From Klebsormidium nitens (lineage: Eukaryota; Streptophyta; Klebsormidiophyceae; Klebsormidiales; Klebsormidiaceae), in the NCBI GenBank assembly GCA_000708835.1, contig DF237036.1, positions 62,001-126,000 on the forward strand: a stretch of DNA of 64,000 nucleotides. Reading direction: 5' to 3'. A program made the position numbers and the translations under genes. Below the pieces are notes generated by a model. That model searched no databases and had not been told where the DNA came from. It saw only the letters and a list, made by a program, of their open reading frames with translations. Position 1 is the stretch's first letter. The number at the start of each line of letters is the position of its first letter. Below, one piece after another: positions 60,410-64,000 of this stretch.

Positions 60410-60720
60410 TTCCGATCCTCACTTCTAATGGCGGCAACAACGAGCACGCTCCACGCAACTCTTCTCGTCCTGCCACCTCCGTCCCTGCCGCTTCGTTAGC
60501 AGAACACAACCTGCATCCGGAGAGCCCCGTCAAACGGCAACTCGATTTAACAACAATAAGAAGTGTGAAAACGCATCAAGTAACGGCACGTGGCGTTTTC
60601 AAGACAATCTAGGAACGAGAAAGGGAAAGTACGGACACGGAGTGTTGTGTGTGGCGTCGGCATCACGGTCAGAGAAATGGGGTCGAACACCCCATACTAA
60701 CGTCACGGCCACCTCTGAAG
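60410..60720. repeat. Long-period repeat, copy 3
   Basis: Aligns with copy 2 from acaacgagc through aacctgca and gcacgtggc to acgtcacggccac. The coding-like frame of copy 2 is broken here. Confidence 0.65.
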
Positions 60721-63700
60721 AGGATTACATTGATCTTAGCTCCCGAGGCAAAGCAACCCAAAGCAACTACCGTGATATGGAAGCAGGCTTCAAACGACTC
60801 CTTTTTTGGCGCCTAGCACTTTCAAGCACTACGAATCGATTTTAAATGCAGCTTCAAGCGAGTGAGTTGAGCGCGGGACACGCGGGACATTAGCGGGCCC
60901 GAAATCAGCAAAGCAGCAACAGATCAACATGAAAGAGGATCAAACGAGGGTCGGGCTTGGAAACGTCTGCCGGAGAATATCGAGAGGCACGCTGACAATG
61001 TCCCACCAATTGGATGCGCGATACAGAGTTTACACCGGGACGGTCAGCTCAACGAGGAAGAAAGGTTGACCAAGGCGTTAAAATGGGTGCGGTTGACCAA
61101 CAAGATGGGGCAACAGCGTACCCTGCTAAGTGGTTGGACATCAGGTACAATCGTTATCCGTTTGATATAACTCTTAGTCGAGGAGTATTTGCCAGTCTGC
61201 GCTACAAGGACACAATCTGCGAGGGCAGAAACAGCAAAGCCGCAAGATGAACATGATTGGAAACACCGTCAGCTAGAGCCGACCCCATTCTTAAAAGGGC
61301 TGTATAGGCAGACAAACTTCAATCCCTTTGCATCGTCGAGAAGCGTGAAAAGCGGAGTCAAGCAGAATCCTCATGCGCAAGCAGTCCCTGTTCCTCACTG
61401 ATCTAGACAAACCTTCATTGACCTCGCGACGCTTTTCTGTTTTGCTAGAGTAAGTAGGTCTGAAAATCCTTTGTTAAAAGGCTCAAAAGCCTAGCGTCGG
61501 ATGACGCCGTGGAGATTAGACTGGGCAACAAGAACCCAAGCTGCGAGCTTTCTCCTTGCCACAAATCACTAGTACGTACGTGTTCCACTAGGGAGGTCTG
61601 CAACCAACCAATTGACTGAGGACTCAACCGACGCCTTCGATCACCCCATGAATCCGTTATAAGCAAGAGATTGCAATCTCTCATCCTGGAACCAAAAGAT
61701 TACCTTACTTCGCCGGCTGCTTTCCCAGGTGAAGCCCTCGATCACATTCGATGAGCCAAAAAAGATGACCTTTGACGAAGCACACGCTGCAGAGCACGAG
61801 AAATCGTGCATCGACGGCGCTAGCCGACCACCAACGGCGCTGGCCTTGACAGACTCATGCGCTCCTTGGAAAGAAGCATCCGCGAGTGCGCGTATTGATC
61901 TTACTGGATTGTTCTTTGAACGTCACGGTGTCCGTCGTGAAAGGTCCAGAATTAAAATTGGGCCGAGGCGTGATTTAGGGCAGATTCTGTCACCCGACTC
62001 TATATTCTTGGATTCTCTCACCCAACTCGATATATTTTCGATTCTGTAGGAGGCCCACATCCAACTTCGAAATGCTTAACAGCAGAATAACTGCAAATAT
62101 GTGTAACACCCCCAATCAGCAGAAATAAGGGGAACTTTCAAAAATTGGCGACGGAGCACGATGATCTGCGTGTCTGCCTCAGTATGACACAGATTTCTAC
62201 GCGCGTCATTGCCACTACGAAGGAAACGTGGGGTACACAAAACAGGAAGAACTTTATAATGCTCACCGCATGTCCTTCTGTTAGCATTAGCGGGACCTGA
62301 AGTCCGCAAAGTGCACTAGTTGGCCTCAAGCATATGCAGCAGTTCATCTGGGTCTTATTACCCAACGGGTAAAGCGCATCATGCCACGCAGGTCTGACAG
62401 CGATCCTTCATTTCAGAAACTCTTGACCAATGATCGTACACGAAACGCAGGCTTCTGCATGACCGACGCTCTGGGGGCTGGCATGTGGGAACATACCATA
62501 ACCCACATCGTAGCCAATCCCCCAGAGAAAAACACGTATCGCCTTGTCGATTGCCAAAATAACGGGGCTCCTTCCGTAAAAGGTGCAGGCTTGAGTAAGA
62601 AAGAGAGAGCGCTGTGGTGCGGCAGGCAACCCACGTTCACTAAACCGAGTTACTTCCTATTCAAGGCCCTTTAGCAAAACACGGAAACTGCACGTTAGGA
62701 AATGCCACTGAACATTTCCTTGAGGTGTAAATGAGAGTGCAAGATTCAGCGCAAGATCTGCCACTGGGGCGTCAGACGAAGCATTGAGACATTGACACAG
62801 ATCTCCCAGCTTTAAATCGTCATTGCCTGTCATCGTCATTGCCTGTCATGGAACTCTACAAAGCCTCCTGGCCAATAGCACCCTCTATTGTACTCGGAAA
62901 TTGAAATTGGTACGACCGACTAAACGTCGTTCGAAATCCTACTTGCGTATGGCAAGCCAGAGTTGGGGATGGCCCACAAACCGGGTGATCCTCAATATGA
63001 TTGACCAAAAGCAGTCGAAAGTAGGAACGCAATGAAGTTGGTTCCCACCCCTGGAACGTGAGATTGGTTCCAGGATACAAGCCCGCGACTCGGAAACTTC
63101 GGGCTTTATATAAGCCGTTTTATACACACAGGGACACCTTTCAAAACTAGAGGTCCAAACGCAGACGGAAAGTCATAACGACCACGATCGGTGATCTACT
63201 TTGCCGATTCAATCGCCAAGTGTCGACCAGACCCCCGGCGCTCTCCCTATAGATCTCATCAGTCTACTACTACGTTTCTTAAGCCTGGCATTAGCTTAGA
63301 GAAGGAGTGTCATTGGGCCGCATTCGGCTGTAGTTTACCCCATGTCAACTGTCACTGGCTGCCAATTTGCAACAAGCGATTTAACACAAAGCCGTTTCCT
63401 CAAGAGCCAGAACGGAAAAGCTCCTGGCACGGATTTGAAAGCGTCCCTGGAAGCTTTTCGCTCCAGCAAGCAGGACAAGGCGCATACCCATTCTAGTAAA
63501 AGAGCTTCCAGATCATCTCGAGGGGATTTCGGAAAAGTAAGGCTAGCGCTGACCGGTCGGACTACAGAGTGCTGTATGGCGCAGCGGAATGGAGTGGGCA
63601 AAGCAAACCCGATGAGCCCATGGAGCAGAGATTTAAATGTCTGCACAGCCGGATATGTAGAAGTTGCGCAGCTCAGTCTCGACTTACGTCGCGATTGACA

Positions 63701-64000
63701 AGAAAGGACCTAGTTAGCTCCACAGAATCAAGAAGCAGAGTCAAGGTAACCGGTGAAATCGGCCCTCCTTCTATTTTGGCCAAAAAACGGAGACCAAAGA
63801 TTCAGACTATTGTTACGGCATCAGCTTTGTGACCGGTCAGTGGCCCTCATTGCGGCACTATGCCTTAAGAAAAACGCATCTTTGCCCGCTCGAGAGGATA
63901 CTGCCATGCGGAACCTCAGACCAGAAATGTTGATAGGATGGCACACTCTGCTCCGTTCCGGTCTTTCAAATCTTCTGACCCAACGGGCGTGCAGCCCAAG

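Larger units (their letters stand above)
45569..63400 (-). pseudogene. Degenerate array of PLAT/LH2-like domain fragments
   Basis: Nineteen kilobases without an intact gene. On the minus strand many short frames look like the first half of a PLAT (lipoxygenase homology) domain, centred on a Gly-(Ser/Asn)-(Asp/Glu) turn: for example ARTETLVLCVYGSEG, SATNDASVALEGNE and VARTELVVMVIKGEN. Others look like the second half: VLSTNFDGTIPTLRLSLHN, VEVWRKGGGWTAF and TVAPELLGKVNIQLI. On the plus strand the turn appears as tcattgcc or tcactgcc, seen near 45706, 46813, 47023, 48441, 48951, 49746, 52719, 53514, 54168, 55206, 57866, 58326, 58844, 59331, 59993, 62207, 62819 and 62835. Most copies carry stops or frameshifts, so it is either a dead PLAT-repeat gene or a live one whose few real exons are buried among decayed copies. 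The family assignment is inference from pattern. Confidence 0.4.

Noticed and set aside
1-64000. CRISPR arrays, bacterial operons, riboswitches, rRNA or tRNA genes
   Set aside because: None recognised; the spliced gene structure is eukaryotic, and the repeats present are exon-derived or segmental. A tRNA scan could not be run by eye.

Overview
This is a nuclear genomic window from a plant-lineage eukaryote, not a prokaryote. It has many short spliced exons, GT-AG introns with occasional GC-AG introns, and no operons. The gene set suggests a flagellate streptophyte (charophyte) alga, something Klebsormidium-like: a ciliary IFT56 gene, a plant-type OTU1 deubiquitinase, a plant-type mTERF, a plant-type PB1 protein, and a cGMP-dependent protein kinase with four cyclic-nucleotide domains of the kind found in algae and protists. 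This assignment is inference from gene content only.

Layout. 1-3574 (-): 5' part of IFT56/TTC26/DYF13, running off the left edge. 5439-7179 (+): two-exon PB1-domain protein. 11985-14516 (+): six-exon secreted protein with a probable GPI anchor and no recognised family. 15998-29000 (-): at least 20 exons of a large PKG-type kinase of at least 1188 aa. 29925-30701 (-): three 3' exons of a small unrecognised gene. 33865-37182 (-): four-exon OTU1/YOD1-like deubiquitinase. 38195-40851 (+): METTL21-type methyltransferase. 42130-44325 (-): mTERF protein. 45.5-64 kb: no intact gene; degenerate, repeatedly duplicated blocks whose minus strand carries fragments that look like halves of PLAT/LH2 domains.

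Exon chains were built by hand by matching splice sites and codon phase. The IFT56, PKG, OTU1 and GPI-protein chains all join in frame across every junction, which is the main support for them.

The most unusual feature is shared by several unrelated genes. Introns next to exons hold decayed partial copies of the neighbouring exon edge, including the splice site. The copies sit at roughly 110-230 bp spacing, often near 180 bp, and become less similar with distance. Copies of the exon 3' half lie downstream and copies of the 5' half lie upstream. This is clear in IFT56 and in many PKG exons, and present in OTU1 and the methyltransferase. The 45-64 kb region may be an extreme case of the same process acting on a PLAT-repeat gene.
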